From assembly GCA_937959275.1 (NCBI GenBank), contig CALGLU010000052.1, forward strand, positions 1-64,000: a DNA stretch of 64,000 nt, in the 5' to 3' direction. A program made the position numbers and the translations under genes. Source of the DNA: an uncultured Saprospiraceae bacterium. Its GTDB lineage: Bacteria > Bacteroidota > Bacteroidia > Chitinophagales > Saprospiraceae. The notes below the pieces were generated by a model. That model had not been told where the DNA came from and made no database searches. It saw only the letters and a program-made list of their open reading frames with translations. Positions 63,344-64,000 of this stretch are shown here, piece after piece. Each line of letters begins with the position of its first letter. Position 1 is the stretch's first letter.

Positions 63344-64000
63344 GTGTATCCTGTAATCCACTATATATTTATATTCCTATGTATCCCAATATTCCTTATT
63401 GGGCAAAAGGAACGATGTGGTAACGAGCACATAGCTCCTGTGACAGGTAGTAGTCAACTTAAAGCTGAAACACGATCAATAAAAACGATACAACTTGTTT
63501 TTCATGTCCTGTATAAAGTAGAAGAAGAAAATATTTCGGCTCAAGATATACTAGAACAGATAGACCGAATTAACCTAGACTTTGCAGGTAAAAATGAAGA
63601 TCTCGGTCTTGTGCCTGATGTATTTCAAGATCTCATCGGTAAGGCAAATATCACTTTTGTTCTAGCCTCGGAGACAGTGGATGGCTTACCATTTTCTGGC
63701 ATCTTCCGCCAACAAACAGACCTTGATAACATTGCGAATCAAATCTCTATTGACGGTAAGCAAGTGATTAAATATAAACTATTAGGCGGTTCAGATGCCT
63801 ATTTTCCTGAATCCTATATTAATATCTGGATCGGGAGATCTGATGAAGTCTTTGGTGTGACTGCTCCGTTAGATCTTGCAGGAACGGGCGATGATGGTAT
63901 TATCATTACACCTGACGCATTTGGTATTATAGAAGATCCAGAATCAGTCACCAATTTAGGCAGAACCTTGACACACGAACTAGGACACTATTTTGGTCTA
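63344..64000 (+). CDS. Pappalysin-like M43 metalloprotease (3' end beyond the window)
   Basis: The frame runs open from GTG 63344, 3 bp after the RsmF-like stop, to the window edge (219 codons). The N-terminus is a signal peptide (VYPVIHYIFIFLCIPIFLIG). The pro-region contains IQLVFHVLYKVEEENISA, QIDRINLDFAGKNEDL and ITFVLASETVDG, typical of Bacteroidota M43 proteases. It ends at the zinc motif HELGHYFGL (HExxHxxG; the third ligand lies beyond the edge). It is probably a secreted protease, perhaps with a type IX sorting tail. The start is by signal-peptide logic, as no ATG fits. Confidence 0.8.
   Translation, partial: MYPVIHYIFIFLCIPIFLIGQKERCGNEHIAPVTGSSQLKAETRSIKTIQLVFHVLYKVEEENISAQDILEQIDRINLDFAGKNEDLGLVPDVFQDLIGKANITFVLASETVDGLPFSGIFRQQTDLDNIANQISIDGKQVIKYKLLGGSDAYFPESYINIWIGRSDEVFGVTAPLDLAGTGDDGIIITPDAFGIIEDPESVTNLGRTLTHELGHYFGL

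Noticed and set aside
1-64000. tRNA, rRNA, insertion sequences and phage genes
   Set aside because: I looked for tRNA-like cloverleaf ends, transposase motifs and integrase motifs and saw none; a tRNA scan would be decisive.

Overview
The window is AT-rich DNA from a member of the Bacteroidota. The markers are the gliding protein GldC, Bacteroidota-style -7 promoter boxes (TAnnTTTG), an alternative complex III plus cytochrome oxidase supercluster, PorT-type outer-membrane barrels and DUF6443-type RHS proteins. The repeat-rich secreted proteins suggest a Saprospiria-like lineage, but that placement is inference. No rRNA, tRNA, CRISPR array, transposase or phage gene was seen.

Layout. Bases 1-2049 are the 5' part of a secreted adhesin-like gene with tandem 411-bp SdrD B-type repeats. 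Bases 2496-6256 hold a small minus-strand operon (TraB/GumN family, TIP30-like, GldC, small protein) closed by a strong terminator, then an Lrp regulator and a small secreted protein. Bases 6580-18572 are a surface-polysaccharide region: a Wzx-like flippase, a LamG/IPTL-CTERM protein, a GT4 glycosyltransferase, a methyltransferase, WecB, a CMP-sugar synthetase, three enzymes of the UDP-diacetamido-uronate pathway (WbpE, WbpI, WbpB) and a YfhO-family membrane protein. Bases 18688-22397 carry a secreted protein, a stem-loop repeat array, a PlsC-like acyltransferase, MiaA and a small membrane protein.

Bases 22435-29379 form an unusual seven-frame operon: an HPF/RaiA-like protein, a Gcr-family 'site-specific recombinase' membrane protein split into two frames, an ABC exporter with a strongly degenerate ATPase domain, HlyD, a hotdog thioesterase and TolC. 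A perfect 23-bp inverted repeat lies in the promoter. This is my main candidate for an undescribed export or stress system.

Bases 29642-32807 carry Ung, DUF423, a PorT-like barrel and a Tat-type TIM-barrel isomerase. Bases 33008-42455 encode a two-gene RHS pair whose second member ends in a lipase-like GHSQG domain. Bases 42637-59469 are a 15-gene respiratory operon (ActABCDEF, CoxB, CoxA, CtaB, two CoxIII proteins, CoxIV, assembly proteins). It carries two unexpected fusions, an OmpA peptidoglycan-binding domain on CoxB and a helix-hairpin-helix domain on ActC, and histidine/aspartate-rich runs in five subunits. The window ends with an orphan histidine kinase, ThyA, an RsmF-like rRNA methyltransferase and the start of an M43 metalloprotease.

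Working together: quinol is oxidised by Act complex III, which probably passes electrons directly to the co-encoded oxidase. The polysaccharide genes make nucleotide sugars and export glycans. The TolC operon is a complete three-part export apparatus whose cargo is not in the window.
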